A stretch of DNA of 64,000 bases. Origin: Datisca glomerata (lineage: Eukaryota > Streptophyta > Magnoliopsida > Cucurbitales > Datiscaceae). Both the position numbers and the translations under genes were made by a program. Below are positions 1 to 11,132 of this stretch, in pieces. Numbering within the stretch: position 1 is the stretch's first letter; each line of letters opens with the position of its first letter. Location of the stretch: assembly GCA_003255025.1 (NCBI GenBank), contig QANY01012003.1, positions 64,122 to 128,121 of the forward strand, read 5' to 3'. The notes beneath the pieces are model-generated. The model saw nothing but the letters and a program-made list of their open reading frames with translations, was not told the origin of the DNA and searched no databases.

Positions 1-2
1 AT

Positions 3-1115
3 CGTTTGGACTTACAAAGGATGGAGAAAAAACCTACAGAAGGCTTTAAAGAATATGCACAAAGGTGGAGGGAATTAGCTTCTCAGGTACACCCCCCATT
101 GTCAGACAAGGAGATGGCTGGAATGTTTATTAACACCTTGAGACCTCCATTCTATGACAGAATGATTGAAAACGCTTCAAACAACTTCTCTGACATCATA
201 GTGATCGGTGAAAGGATTGAGTATGGGATAAAGAATGGAAGAATTTTGGAAATTATATCAGATACATTGTCAGTAAAAAAGGAGCCTTCATTGAAGCGAA
301 AAGAAAGGGGATGTGCAGATGATCAATTCCGGGTACCCATCACAAGCTGTGAACCCGGGATCAGGATTTTCAAAGTATGGGGAAGGACCCAAGTCTACGG
401 CATCATATGTGGCTAATACCTCACAAATTCCGTACAATTATCACTCTCAACAATCAACATTTCAAAATAACCCAAGACCCGGTTTCAGACCACCGGCTCA
501 CCAGTAAAATATTTGTCAGGCTGATCAGCCTCTGAGGGGAAATAGAAATAATCAACGTTTTATCAAATATGATCCTATCCCCATGTCATATACAGATCTC
601 TTACCTCAATTGATACGGAATAATCAATTGGTGCCAATTCCTTATGAACCTCTATAACCACCATACCCAAGGTGGTATGATCCGACTGCTCGCTGTGAGT
701 ATCATGCTGGGGCAGTGGGACATTCGACTGAGAATTTCACGACATTAAAAGGTAGAGTACATGCACTGATCAAGGCTGGATGGTTGAATTTCAAAAAAGT
801 AAATGAGAATCCAGATATCAATTCCAACTCTCTACCAAATCATGGGAATCTTACCGTGAATGCAATTGAGGAATATTTTTCATATGGAAAGAGGGACGTG
901 GAAGATGTGAGCACATCAATGGAAAGCCTATGCATGACTTCGATTGTTTGTTTCATAAGAAGGTGATGAGGCATACAATTGAGGAGTGTGCTGATTTTAA
1001 AAAGGAAGTGCAAAAGTTGTTGGATGCAAAGATACTTACAATAAGTCGTAAAGGAGAAAGAAAATACCAAGAAGATGACTCTTTAGTCCTCATGATAACT
1101 AAAGAATCATCTTAA
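3..1115 (+). pseudogene. gag remnant of gypsy A
   Basis: The first 80 residues (frame from 6) show the retrotransposon gag core: a KEYAQRWRELASQV block, then MFINTLRPPFYDRM, the usual region for capsid-like assembly. A second block at about 680-810 reads CEYHAGAVGHSTENF, a decayed relative of the CxYHxGxxGHxTExC knuckle of this lineage. The final cysteine is replaced by phenylalanine. A third block near 945-1010 (HTIEECADFKKEVQKLL) repeats a knuckle-associated motif. The pieces lie in different frames separated by stops, so no protein can be made. The start is outside the window. Confidence 0.75.
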
Positions 1116-1493
1116 GTTAATGTTGAAATTTCGTCCTATATCCCAAAACCTTTTACAATACATTACGAGGAAAAGTCAACTCGCACCACTACGTCTTATG
1201 CTCCGATGCCTATCACCATTCAAATACCGGGTGCGTTCGCTTACAAAGATTCAAGAGCAGTACCATGGATGTACGGATATGAGGTTATTACACGCAGTAA
1301 CGACAAAAATCAAGAGCTAAATCCGTCTGACCTCGATCTCCCCATAACTAATATTTCAGGAGTAGGTGGGATGACGAGGAGTGGCAGATGCTACACGCAA
1401 GAAGTTTTGAAAATGGATAAAAGCAATGTGTTTGAAAGGTAAAGGAAAGGGAAGGCCAAAGAAGGCGACAATGGTCATGAATTCCAAGGAGAA

Positions 1494-2284
1494 ATGCATG
1501 GCGGCCAAGTGATAGACCCAGTTATAATAAGAGGTATGGAGAAAGAAAGAGCAGTGTCTGAAGAAGAAGTATGTGAATTTTTGAAGCTCATCAAGCAAAG
1601 CGAGTATAATGTGATTGAACAACTTAATTGCTTACCTGCTCGCATATTCTTACTGTCACTCTTTCTGAATTCTGAACCACATCGCCAAGCATTATTGAAG
1701 GTTTTGAATCAAGCATATGTCTGTCATGACATTACGGTGGAGAAGTTGAGTGGAATTGTGGGAAATATTACCGCACTGAATTTTATCACTTTCATAGATG
1801 ATGAAATCCCGACCGATGGTACTGGGCACACCAGAGCTTTACATATATCCATAAAATGTAGGGATTATATTGTTGCAAAAGTATTGATTGATAACGGCTC
1901 ATCTCTAAATGTAATGCCAAGATCCACACTAGCAAAGCTCCTAGTGGACGCGACACATATACGACCTATCATGATGATAGTAAGAGCATTCAACGGCACC
2001 CGAAGAGAAGTGATCGGAGACATAGAGATACCTATTTGAATTGGACCATGCATATTCAATATTGTTTTCCAAGTGATGGACATAAATCCAGCGTACAGTT
2101 TCCTTTTGGGTCAACCATGGATTCAATCTGCTGGGGCAGACCTTCTTCCTTACATCAGAAGCTGAAATTCATAATGGATCATAAACTCATTTGTATATAT
2201 GGGGAAGAAGATTTTTTGGTATCCAAACCAGCCACCATGCCATATGTCGAGGCGACAGAGGAAGCATTGGAGTGCTCATTTTGA
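1494..2284 (+). pseudogene. aspartic protease remnant of gypsy A
   Basis: The frame at 1494-2039 contains VLIDNGSSLNVMP (about 1882-1920), the DNGSS active-site version typical of plant Ty3/gypsy retropepsins that mature Gag-Pol. A frameshift near 2036 moves the C-terminal part, with a LGQPWI-type motif near 2107-2125, into another frame. An upstream FLKLIKQSEYNVIEQL block is the linker usually found before the protease in this lineage. The catalytic motif survives, but the frame is broken. Confidence 0.75.
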
Positions 2285-2346
2285 TCATTTGAGATTGCGA
2301 ACACCACGTTTGTTGCTAGTGGGAAACCCTCTCCAACGCCAAACCT

Positions 2347-2773
2347 ATCAAAAGCATCTCAGTTGCTTGCAAGGTTGATGATCAAAAGGGGATACCAACC
2401 AAGTAAGGGACTCGGGAGTGAGCATCAAGGCATAAAAAAGTTAATTGACTGGGACAAGAATGAGCAAAGGTTTGGACTTGGATATAGACCGACTAAGGCT
2501 GATAGATGGAGAGTGGAAGCTCAAAAGAAAGAAAAGAGGATTGCTAGGCTTGAAAATAGGGAATTCGATGTGGAAATGGCAATCATACCTCATATTTCTA
2601 AATCCTTTAGAAGTGGGGGAATTTCATTCGAAGAACCGATTATAGTAGAGCAGTACAACCTTGAAGATGATATCGCGGAGCTTTCAATATCCGCAATCCT
2701 GGGAAAATCATCAAGTTCAAGTACAGAGAACTTAGATTTTCGATACGATTCAGATCATGAACTTAACAATTAG
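2347..2773 (+). pseudogene. G-patch domain segment of gypsy A polyprotein
   Basis: The reading frame 2363-2773 opens with RLMIKRGYQPSKGLG, followed by spaced glycines (GSEHQGI, GLGYRPTKAD). This is the G-patch module that many plant Tat/Ogre-like elements carry between protease and reverse transcriptase; it is thought to bind RNA. The rest is charged linker ending in an acidic, serine-rich tail. It sits between the protease remnant and the RT remnant in the expected order. Confidence 0.7.
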
Positions 2774-3091
2774 GACGTCACCGAACTACCAATGCTTCTC
2801 GAGAATTTTCAAGAGTAATGTGTTCATGCCAAAATTCTAATGATTATACTCAATGCCTTAGGAATTTCATTGTTATGGGCCTATGTTCTCGTCTATTTCA
2901 TGTCATTTTTTGAATGAAAATCTAAAAACTTGTTTCGTCTCCTTTTGCGGATGATAAATATAATTCCAGTTTCTTTTTGTTTCTTCCTTTTATGTCTTCT
3001 TTTTTCATTTCTGAAATGTTGTCCATACTCATGCATTGTTTATTTATTTTTATTTTTTTTCTTTTGCCTTCTTTTCATCCAATAATCCGAT

Positions 3092-4040
3092 TCAGGTTCG
3101 AGAACGGTGATTTTGAAAACAAGAGCATAAGCAACAACTTTGACAATCCCATTCTTAGCGTAGAGTCAGGTGAAAGTGACGAGGATAATTTCGAACCATC
3201 TCCGGAAATGTTAAAAATGGTAGAGTCAGATAAAAAAATAACTCAACCATATCAAGAGTTAACGGAGGTGATAAATTTAGGATTGGAGGGAGAGATGAAA
3301 GAAGTCCAAATCGGCACTTCTATGACAAGCCAAGGCCATCGAGAATTAATTGACTTACTCAAAGAGTATATTGATGTCTTTACATGGTCTTACCAAGATA
3401 TGCCAGGTCTTGACACTGATATTGTGGTTCATCATTTGCCACTTATGCCCGAAAGTAAACCAGTGCGATAAAAGTTAAGGAAAATGAAACCAGACATGCT
3501 GGTATAGATCAAAGAAGAAGTTAAAAAGCAAGTAGATGCGGGTTTTCTAGAAGTATCAAAATATCCTGAATGGGCTGCTAACATAGTCCCAGTACTGAAG
3601 AAAAATGAGAAAGTAAGGGTGTACGTCGATTATAGAGATTTAAATCGAGCAAGCCCCAAGGATAATTTTCCATTGCCCCATATCGATGTCTTAGTAGATA
3701 ACACTGCAGGACATTCAACCTTCTCTTTCATGGATGGTTTTTCAGGGTATAACCAAATCAAAATGGCTCTTGAAGACCGTAAAAAGACTATTTTTATAAC
3801 TTTGTGGGGTACATTTTGTTATAAGGTTATGCCATTTGATCTGAAGAATGCAGGGGCAACTTACCAGCGGGCAATGGTAACATTGTTTCATGATATGATG
3901 CATAAATAAATCGAAGTGTACGTTGGTGATATGATTGCCAAATCACGTCAAGGAGAAGATCATACGGTCACTCTACGAAAACTATTTAAACGGTTGCGAA
4001 AGTTTCAGTTAAAGCTTAACCCGACAAAATGGATATTGAC
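3092..4040 (+). pseudogene. reverse transcriptase remnant of gypsy A
   Basis: The entry block (DVFTWSYQDMPGLD, about 3373-3415) leads to a VDYRDLNRASPKDNFPLP motif (3622-3676), FSFMDGFSGYNQIKM (3724-3770) and YKVMPFDLKNAGATYQRAM (3820-3876). These are the finger and palm motifs of gypsy RT. The catalytic YVDD box is altered to YVGD near 3918-3930, just after an in-frame stop, so one metal-binding aspartate is lost. Homology ends near 4040 (LKLNPTKW); RNase H and integrase are absent. A stop at 3469 and several other stops confirm inactivity. Confidence 0.85.
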
Positions 4041-5336
4041 ATTTTAATTTCATGCTTTGATGATTTCTTTACAAGTTGGATATTGAGATGTCTTTGTCAT
4101 CAACGTAATTAATGAGGATGATGATAAAGCTTTTGAGGGGTGGAAAAATTAACCAAATGTGCATCAACCCTTTTAATGGGTTGAAAGTGTATATTTGATG
4201 CAAAGATCCCCTAGGATAATTTTCTCACACATAACAATGCATAAAATAGAGAGTAAAACCTCTAAACAAGATTATGCAAATATCTAAGTTGTGAAATTTT
4301 CAATTTTCCTACAAAGTCTTTTCTTTTTTTAAAATATTATGTTCATCATTTTGTGACACTTGTTTGAACTAATTATCATCCATGATCATCCCTTTTATTA
4401 TTTGATTAGCAATGACTAATGAGGGAAGGAAAGAAAAATGGCAATTAGTAGACTAAGTAGTAAAAAAAACAGACATATTTATGTTAAAAAAATATATTGT
4501 TTATTTTTCATCATTTGTTTTCAATTTAATTATTTAATAATATTATTATTATTACTATTATATTATATTATAATATATAATATTATAAAAAACAAAAAAA
4601 AACAAAAAAGTGGTGCAACAGAGGAAAGTATTCCTCTGTTGCAGCAAGAGCTGCATTGCAGTTCTTGCTATATATATATAATTTTTTTTTAATTTTTTGT
4701 CTTTCATTTATTACATAATATAGACTTTTTACTTTATTCTTACATTTTTTTGTATGTTTTATATAATCTCAACATTTTATGTTTTCTATAATTTGACATC
4801 CTATAACTTATCTCTATTCTTTTACTTCCATTTTGTTGTAATTATTAACATTAATTTCCTTTACATGTTTATTTATTTAGCATTCTTGCATCGTCATGCT
4901 TATAATGCGATTCTTGCATTATTCTCTTATTATTATAATTAATGTTCATGTATGTGTGGATTATAATTTTAATAATTAGATTTAGATTTTGTTACTTCTA
5001 TTATTTAATTTTCACTAAAAAAGGCCGACGATGGACTTTGAGATTTTTGGGATACCAAACTTCTCGAACTACTGAGGTGAGGAGTTATTCTTGGGATACC
5101 GAGAATAACTCTAATAATGCTTTGATTTAAAAAGATATAAGAATACAAAAAAAAAATTTTTTTACAATGATCTTTGAACCACCCATTAAAAGTAATTTAT
5201 TTTGTTCATTTCTATGATACAAAATGCATCAAATGGGACATTAAAAAATGAATCTCTTCAACATTTTGCCTTAAAATAAAAAATTGGATAGCATTTGATT
5301 AATTTGGTAACCATTTTATAATGGTTGTTGTGGGGT
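4041..5336. other. AT-rich noncoding part of gypsy A
   Basis: This stretch has no convincing coding sequence; its ORFs are low-complexity Phe/Ile/Tyr runs. It lies between the truncated RT and the recognisable LTR end, so it is probably the left part of the 3' LTR plus untranslated element sequence. It contains a pair of hairpins (4615-4669) and a shorter one around 5084-5110 (GTTATTCT...AGAATAAC). I could not place the LTR start. Confidence 0.5.
4615..4669. repeat. two adjacent hairpins
   Basis: The first is a perfect 12-bp inverted repeat, 4615-4626 with 4631-4642, with a 4-nt loop. Immediately after it, 4643-4655 pairs with 4657-4669 at 12 of 13 positions with a 1-nt spacer. Both are GC-richer than the surrounding homopolymeric AT sequence. 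They may form an RNA structure in the retroelement transcript; the function is unknown. Confidence 0.75.
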
Positions 5337-5518
5337 GCTAATACCTTCCCCACACACAAACGAATCCCGAACCAACTTTGAGTTTTCGTAGACAAAAAAT
5401 TTTCATCTTAAAATTGGGTGACCAATCACACCCTAAAATGATTGGTGGCGATTCCAAATTTTTTTCCTTAAAAAATAAATTTTTAATTGCCACTCCGCGT
5501 CGCACGCACGTTGCTACA
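5337..5518 (+). repeat. 3' end of gypsy A LTR
   Basis: The segment starts with GGTGCTAATACCTTCCCC, continues with a TTTTCGTAGAC motif and a GGTGGCGATTCC motif, and ends CGCACGCACGTTGCTACA. These motifs recur at LTR ends of plant Tat-type Ty3/gypsy elements. It ends in CA at 5518, directly against MULE-1 sequence. The LTR start was not found. Confidence 0.65.
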
Positions 5519-6165
5519 CCTTCTTACAAGCCCCTAAATAAATATACAGCCTTTAAATTTATGCCACCTTTACCAGCCTCAATTTTCATAAAAATATAAC
5601 TACCCTCATTAACTCTTTTTAGCTCCTCAATATAATCCCATAGTTGGCTAAATTTCCATATGATCCTTGAATCATAAGTGTAGCCTTTCTCTTGGCTCTC
5701 CAAAATTGTATCATTGATACCAATATCATATGATCATGCCGTATAGCATTTTGCATGGCACCGACATTAATATGAGGTGCATTCCTTAACAACCCCATAT
5801 ATTGTCGTGACAGCCAACTTGAATTGGCAAACCTATTCCTAAATGTCCTACTGCAATTATGGACATAATTGAACGATTTAATTTGAAATGTTCTCCCGTC
5901 TCTTTGTAAAGATGCATACACAAACCAATGACACTCATTAGAACGTGTAAACTTAATCTTATCCCTATCATTCATCACAAATCTTAGAACCCTACCACTC
6001 TTAATAGAGTATTCCCTCCCAGCCTGCCTAAACTCAGTTGTAGACCTAAACAACATGCCATATTTGAATCAAACATCTCTCATATCTGTTTTAGGGAAGA
6101 ACTCGGGATTCTTATGTCTATTCCTACACCTTACACCATCTCCATCTGAGTCACTATCTAAACTT
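5519..6165 (-). pseudogene. MULE-1 transposase fragment (N-terminal part)
   Basis: Read on the minus strand, the segment begins with an acidic DSDSDGDG stretch and a NPEFFPKTDM motif. The MuDR DNA-binding region follows: LFRSTTEFRQAGREYSIKSG, then a residue block with CHWFVYASL and TFQIKSFNYVHNC. This is the zinc-finger-like module at the start of plant Mutator-like transposases. It continues through RFANSSWLSRQYMGLLRNAP towards the catalytic domain but breaks off at about 5525, where the gypsy A LTR begins. Frameshifts occur near 5640 and 6085. It is homologous to the MULE-2 pieces at 8338-8568 and 13936-14200, but is on the opposite strand. Confidence 0.85.
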
Positions 6166-6368
6166 CTAATTCATAGAAGTTGTCCTCCTCAATGTTAACT
6201 ACATTAAATTATTCCAAGAAAAACTATGTTCTACTTCTAGTTCAACCATTGACTTAAACAACTCATCATCAGTTGTTTGACTATCATTTGACTCAGCCTA
6301 AGCAAAATCAGGATCATCAGAATCACTTGACTACACTTCAGACAACACCAGAATGCAATCTTAATATG

Positions 6369-6370
6369 TA

Positions 6371-6419
<49 letters not shown>

Positions 6420-6603
6420 CCCTCCTCCCTTACCCTCTCTCTCTCTTTCTCTCTTCCTCCCTCACCCACTCTTTCTCTTTCACATACACTCTCTCTCTCA
6501 CTCTCTCCCCCCTCTCTCTCCCTCACCCTATCTCTTTTATCTCTCTTTCTCTTTCTCTCTCTCCCCCCTCTCTCTCTCTCACTCTCTCGCTCTATCTCCC
6601 TCA
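6369..6603. repeat. CT-rich microsatellite
   Basis: A nearly pure pyrimidine tract dominated by (CT)n with scattered C and T runs. The minus-strand ORF through it is an Arg/Glu/Ser low-complexity artefact. It lies inside MULE-1, upstream of its transposase. Confidence 0.95.
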
Positions 6604-6974
6604 TTCTTTCTCATCTCAGTATACAAGATAGTATGGAATCTAAGACTTTAAAACAATATGCAATCTCAGAATATCAAAACAGTATGTAATCTCAGTATGC
6701 AATCTCACTATGCAAGATAAAACGGTATTCGGTCTTAAAATACACTACAGACAACTCAGTATATGGTCTGGGAATGTAATAAAAACCCTAAACAGTATAC
6801 GGTTAAACCCTAGACTAGAATGAAAAACCCTAAACGAGATTGCAAAACCCTAAACGTGATTGTAAAACCCTATACCAACATGGAAATAAAAACTTCAAAC
6901 CCTAAACCAGACTACACATCCCTAGACAAATCAATAAGAAATTAGGGACCACTCTTTTTGAAAATAGTATAGAA

Positions 6975-7525
6975 ATGGTGGTCCCTAATGCTTTTTGTTA
7001 AAAATAATCTTGAAAGTTTGTTGTTTTCTAAAATCTTCGAGTATATAAGTAGAGAAACAAAACTCACATTCACTGCTTTGTCTTTGATCTTCGAGACCTT
7101 CACTGTCTCGTCCACCGCCTAGGCCTAGTCCTCAACCACGGCCTCTCCCACCTCCTCTTATGTGCACCGTCAAAGAAGACGATTAAACTTCTTATCAAAT
7201 ATAATAGTGAAGGTTTTAAATATTAAACTGAGAAATCGAGTACACAAAGGGTTCTATCGCTAGAGAGAAATTTTAAGAAGACCCTTAGTGGAGGAGAGGC
7301 CGTGGAAGGCTTACATTTGGCAGTGGTGTGTAAAATTACTCCATTGCGTATTAAGAGAATCACGTGTAAGTCACGAGTATTGACTTCTGATAGATTTTTG
7401 AATGGAAGTCATGGTAGGGTGTATTGATAAAACTAAAAGATAAGTAATAGGGTTTTTATTTTAAAGGTCAGCGGGCATTCTGGTATAGTTGCAAAAGGTT
7501 GAGGGGCCTATTGTGATTAACCCCA
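6975..7525 (-). repeat. MULE-1 5' end and terminal inverted repeat
   Basis: Bases 6975-7325 are an inverted, diverged copy of 7917-8325 (MULE-2 5' end). The outer part (about 7285-7500) also matches MULE-2's other end at 16990-17220. Conserved landmarks are the GAGAGGCCGTGGA motif, the CTTACA...TGGC motif and the GGTATAGTTGCA motif. This is therefore the terminal inverted repeat and 5' untranslated region of MULE-1, transcribed leftward. The exact element end, near 7525, is uncertain. Confidence 0.75.
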
Positions 7526-7585
7526 TTTATAATATTTTGCACAATATCACATATGCATAATGACTTTAATAGTAATGATATCTAG

Positions 7586-7914
7586 TAGGGGTGTGCAGAA
7601 TTTTTAAGAACCAGCCGAACTGAACCGAACCTAATCGGTTCGATCGGTAATTTTACTAAGGTAATTGTAATCGGTTCGGTTAATTTAAATAACTGAACTT
7701 TCAGTTTGATTATAGTTTACAATAAACCTGTAATCGGTTCGACCCGATTACAACCATTATATATATATTAATTGTGTTGAGTGTTGATGTTTTCAATTTA
7801 ATAATTTTTTGCTATTTTTTGGAAGTTTTATAATTGTAGACAAACCCTTATAAGTAATCGAACCAAACTGATTACTTCGGTTTCATTCAGTTCAGTTCTT
7901 TCAGTTACACCCCA
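7586..7914. mobile_element. short nonautonomous DNA element (hAT-like MITE)
   Basis: It begins TAGGGGTGTGCAG and ends TTACACCCCA, giving short imperfect terminal inverted repeats of a type common in plant hAT-derived MITEs. Inside are several AATCGGTTCG motifs, including a hairpin GTAATCGG...CCGATTAC near 7731-7752. It is about 330 bp and has no coding capacity. It sits between the two head-to-head MULEs and probably removed or displaced the outer part of the MULE-2 5' TIR. I could not see an 8-bp target duplication. Confidence 0.55.
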
Positions 7915-7916
7915 TT

Positions 7917-8325
7917 GCCACGTGTAAGTTATCCATGGCCTCTTCCTCACCGCCCACTTTAGGTGGGGGAAAAAAGACCCTTCGTGTACTCTATCATTCG
8001 TGAAGGGTCTTCTTCAAATTTCTCTCTAGCGAAGGAACCTTTAGTGAACTCAATTTCTCTGTTTCATTTTTTAAGTTGAATTTTCAAAACCTTCACTGCT
8101 TTTTTATAAGAAGTTTCATCATGTTCTTTGATGGTGCGCACAAGAGGAGTGTGGGAGAGGCCATGGTCGAGGACAAGGCCAAGGCCGTGGATGAGACATG
8201 AAGGTCTCGAAGCTCAAAGATAAAGTAGTGAAGGTGAGTTTTGTTTCTCTACTTATATACTCAAAGATTTTAGAGAGCAACAAACTTTAAAGATTACTTT
8301 TTACAAAAGCATTAGGGACCACCAG
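7917..8325 (+). repeat. MULE-2 5' region (inner TIR and leader)
   Basis: Reverse-complement homology to 6975-7325 covers about 350-400 bp with scattered differences and one extra segment near 7960-8010 (an AAGGGTCTTCTT-type repeat). The outermost TIR part seen at 17050-17220 is missing here, replaced by the MITE. The leader includes a GAGAGGCCATGG-type, Gly/Arg-encoding motif near 8150-8200. Confidence 0.75.
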
Positions 8326-8337
8326 TTTGGGCCTGTA

Positions 8338-8568
8338 ACTGAGTTTAGGCAAGCAGTGAAGGAATACTCTATTAAGAGTGGTAGGGTTCTAAGATGTGTG
8401 AAGAATGATAGGGATAGAATTAGGATTGCATGTTCTAATGTGTGTCCTTGATTTGTGTATGTATCTTGAGATGGGAGAACATTTCAAATTAAATGGTTCA
8501 ATGATGTCCATAATTGTAGGACATATAGGAATAAGTTTGCCAATGCAAGTTGGATGCCACGACAATAT
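8338..8568 (+). pseudogene. MULE-2 transposase, DNA-binding part
   Basis: The plus strand reads TEFRQAVKEYSIKSGRVL, then a NDRDRIRIACSNVCP block and TFQIKWFNDVHNC, the same MuDR-type DNA-binding module as MULE-1. It contains two in-frame stops (after VCP and within the YVS segment). The segment upstream of TEFRQ, present in MULE-1, is deleted: the leader joins directly at about 8325. The frame stops at 8568, where the copia LTR begins, and resumes at 13936. Confidence 0.85.
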
Positions 8569-9152
8569 TGTTGGGCATAGTGTGGCGTAGACTACAATGG
8601 GTCTCACTACAGTGGCACAATTATAAATAATTATTTATTTTATGTAACCCCAAAACCTAATGATCCTTAACCTAGAATATATATATTATTCTATTCGCCT
8701 TATTCAAGCAATTTGTGCGATTAATTGTTAATCGAATGCTCTACAAATTCTCTAAGTTTCTCTCAAACCTCTGTCTCAAAAAGTACTTCTCTAAATTTCT
8801 AGATCTTATGTGTTGAGTACATCTAGAAATAGAAAAGTGTTTGTGAATTATTCTACGTTCCCACACACGTCCTAGTGTGTTCGAGGACTGGTTTAGAAAA
8901 TTTTGGTGTGGATCTCACAGTCCATTTTTCATGGAATCTCAAGTTCGTTGTTAGCAATGACGCTTCATAGACTACAAGAGGTATAATTTATTTCATTGTA
9001 TGTCTATGATTTAATGTATTATATTGGATCCGATGAGAAAAAATATTTTTCATTAAAAAATATTTTTTGGAACCTATTACGTCGCAATTATTTTCTGGTC
9101 GATAAACTTTTTTAAACTAAACGCCTCCGCTAAGCGCGCCGTGATTCCAACA
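8569..9152 (+). repeat. 5' LTR of copia 1
   Basis: A 584-bp LTR starting TGTTGGGCATAG and ending GATTCCAACA. It aligns with 13380-13935 over most of its length (shared landmarks: CTTAACCTAGAATATATAT, GTGTGGATCTCACAGTCC, GCGCGCACCGTGATTCC-like end) with many substitutions and indels, so the insertion is old. Confidence 0.9.
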
Positions 9153-9154
9153 AT

Positions 9155-9166
9155 TGGTATCAGATT
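9155..9166 (+). other. primer binding site of copia 1
   Basis: TGGTATCAGATT directly follows the LTR after two bases. The first ten bases match the complement of the plant initiator methionine tRNA 3' end (TGGTATCAGAGC); the last two differ. Confidence 0.85.
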
Positions 9167-11130
9167 AGTCATTATATATGTATACTTTAAATGATGTGTG
9201 GGTTTTCTTACATTATTCAATATATATGTTGAAATAAATAGATGGTTATGTTTTTATAATGTATGGTAAATGATGAATCGTGAATTGTATAATGACTTTT
9301 GGGTTTAAGCATTATTCTTAATTTTCCTTTAGATATTGTGTAAGCCGTTTGGGGCATAAATTTTTTTATAACTTTATTTTGAATATTATGTTTACATACG
9401 CAAGAAGATGAAAAATGCACGAGACGAACAAGGAGAAGAAAAAGGAGAAGGAGCTCTGTTAAGGAGTTCCTGCGCTGGCGCTGGCAATAGTGTTACCGGC
9501 AATTTTGACGACAGAATCACTGTCAGGAAAAATGATGGCAGCGGCGCCGCTGAGAGTGGCATCGACGATGGCACCGCCAGTGGTGGTCGGGCAACCGACG
9601 GTGGCACCGCCGGTGGTGGTCGGGCAACTGACGGTGGCAGTGGGAGTGTCCCGCTACCACCGTAGGAGGGAGTCCCTGTGATTGCCAGGGTACTATTCGC
9701 AGATGCCCTGATATCGTATTGCTATATCCCCATGATAATTCACGAAAACCCTAATCATACCTTTTATCTTTTAGTTTTAAAATTAATGTAATTTTAAAAA
9801 TTATTTATTGATTTTTATTTTTTTAAATTAAAATTAATGAATTGATTGAGTCAAAGTTTGATGAGTTATCAAATTATTTTTTTACTAATCAAATTTAATT
9901 AATTTTAAAAAGATAATTAATAGGATTATTTAATTAGGAAAATATTTTATCTTAATTAAAGTGATTTTGATCAAAGCTTGAAAATTATGAAGATGGACCT
10001 CTAATGGAGAATGAACATTTTTGGAAATATGTATTCTTGTAATTATTTCTATTTTTTCAAAGGTTGCAAATTTAGATATACCCAATAGTCATTCGGTTCA
10101 TCATTTGTTTATTTGTTTGTTTAAATAAATGTTTATTGATTTGATTAATAACATGACCATGCATTAGTCAATCACATGTCATACATGAAACATCACACAG
10201 TTTTATTTAATCATGCATCTCATTAGCAGAAACATGATCTATTAGGATTGTCCTAAGTGCTTATATGAATTACTTTGGGAAATCAATTGTATATAAACTG
10301 GTAAGTTTTAATTAGTTAAACTTAGTAATCACACAATTTTAAAGGCATACGTTTAGTTAAGCCTTTAGAACAACCAACATTATTAAAAGTGTTTTATTAA
10401 AGTTTGATGAATGTAATTAATTAGTTATTCTAAGTTCATCTAAATTTGTCTTAGACTCTTTAGAAGGTTAAATGAATTTAGACCTATAAGATTGAATTAA
10501 TAATTAATTTTAACTAGTAATTAGTTTAAAATTAATTGATTAATTAAATAGAAACACATTAATTACAAAATAGTAAGTGAGAGAAGGTTGACATGTCAAT
10601 GTAACCTATAGTCTCTATTATTAGTACAACAACATGAGATATAGTGAGGGCCTCGAAACGGCTTTGTTTTTGTCCCCCTAGGGAAGGTTACGAACTGTAT
10701 CAATATCAAGGTTGACTTCTTAAGAAAATAGGACTAAGTGATGTATTTTAGACTTGACCGACCCTAAGGTAACATTTTTTAAATTAAGTCATGGATTATG
10801 AAATAATGACTTACACTCACAAAGTGTCTATTAAAATTTGAGTGGATAATTATGACTTGACGAAATAAACAATACCTTATATTAAAAGAGAAAATATGAG
10901 ATATTTTAATTTTTAATTAATAATGATGAGAATGTCTCATAGGCAGCTTAAAATTAATATGACCGACCCTAAGGTGGCACATTAATTATTAGGTAGTCTT
11001 ATCATGGATTAGTAATTCTTAAGTTTATGTGTTTGATATGTTGCATTCATGCATCGCATTTATTTTATAAAATTTTGATATTTATTACAATTATATTGAA
11101 TGATGTATGTTTTATTCTTTTAGTTATTAT
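9167..11130 (+). other. untranslated leader of copia 1
   Basis: About 2 kb between the primer site and gag without credible genes. Bases 9470-9670 form a GC-rich island in an AT-rich context, with a duplicated unit around GGTGGTCGGGCAACCGACGG. The ORF there (9408-9665) encodes a Gly/Thr/Asp low-complexity peptide and is not convincing. The 15-mer GACCGACCCTAAGGT occurs at 10756-10770 and again at 10961-10975 in similar surroundings, suggesting an internal duplication. Confidence 0.6.
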
Positions 11131-11132
11131 TA

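Larger units (their letters stand above)
1..5518 (+). mobile_element. Ty3/gypsy LTR retrotransposon A, right part
   Basis: Sense-strand gag, protease, G-patch and reverse transcriptase remnants follow one another, then a long AT-rich stretch ends in a typical gypsy LTR terminus at 5518. The gag-protease-G-patch-RT order fits Tat/Ogre-like elements. The 5' LTR lies left of the window. RNase H and integrase are missing: the coding homology stops near 4040. To the right, MULE-1 sequence starts abruptly at 5519-5525, so this element probably inserted into MULE-1, whose remainder would lie beyond the left edge. Many stops and frameshifts show it is dead. Confidence 0.8.

Noticed and set aside
4438..5130. 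Several Phe/Tyr/Ile-rich ORFs
   Set aside because: AT-rich sequence gives chance frames; no signal peptide or conserved motif pattern.
6338..6604. Long Arg/Glu-rich minus-strand ORF
   Set aside because: It is the translation of a CT microsatellite.
9408..9681. Two overlapping ORFs in the GC-rich block of the copia leader
   Set aside because: Low-complexity translation, no homology, located before gag; treated as leader sequence.
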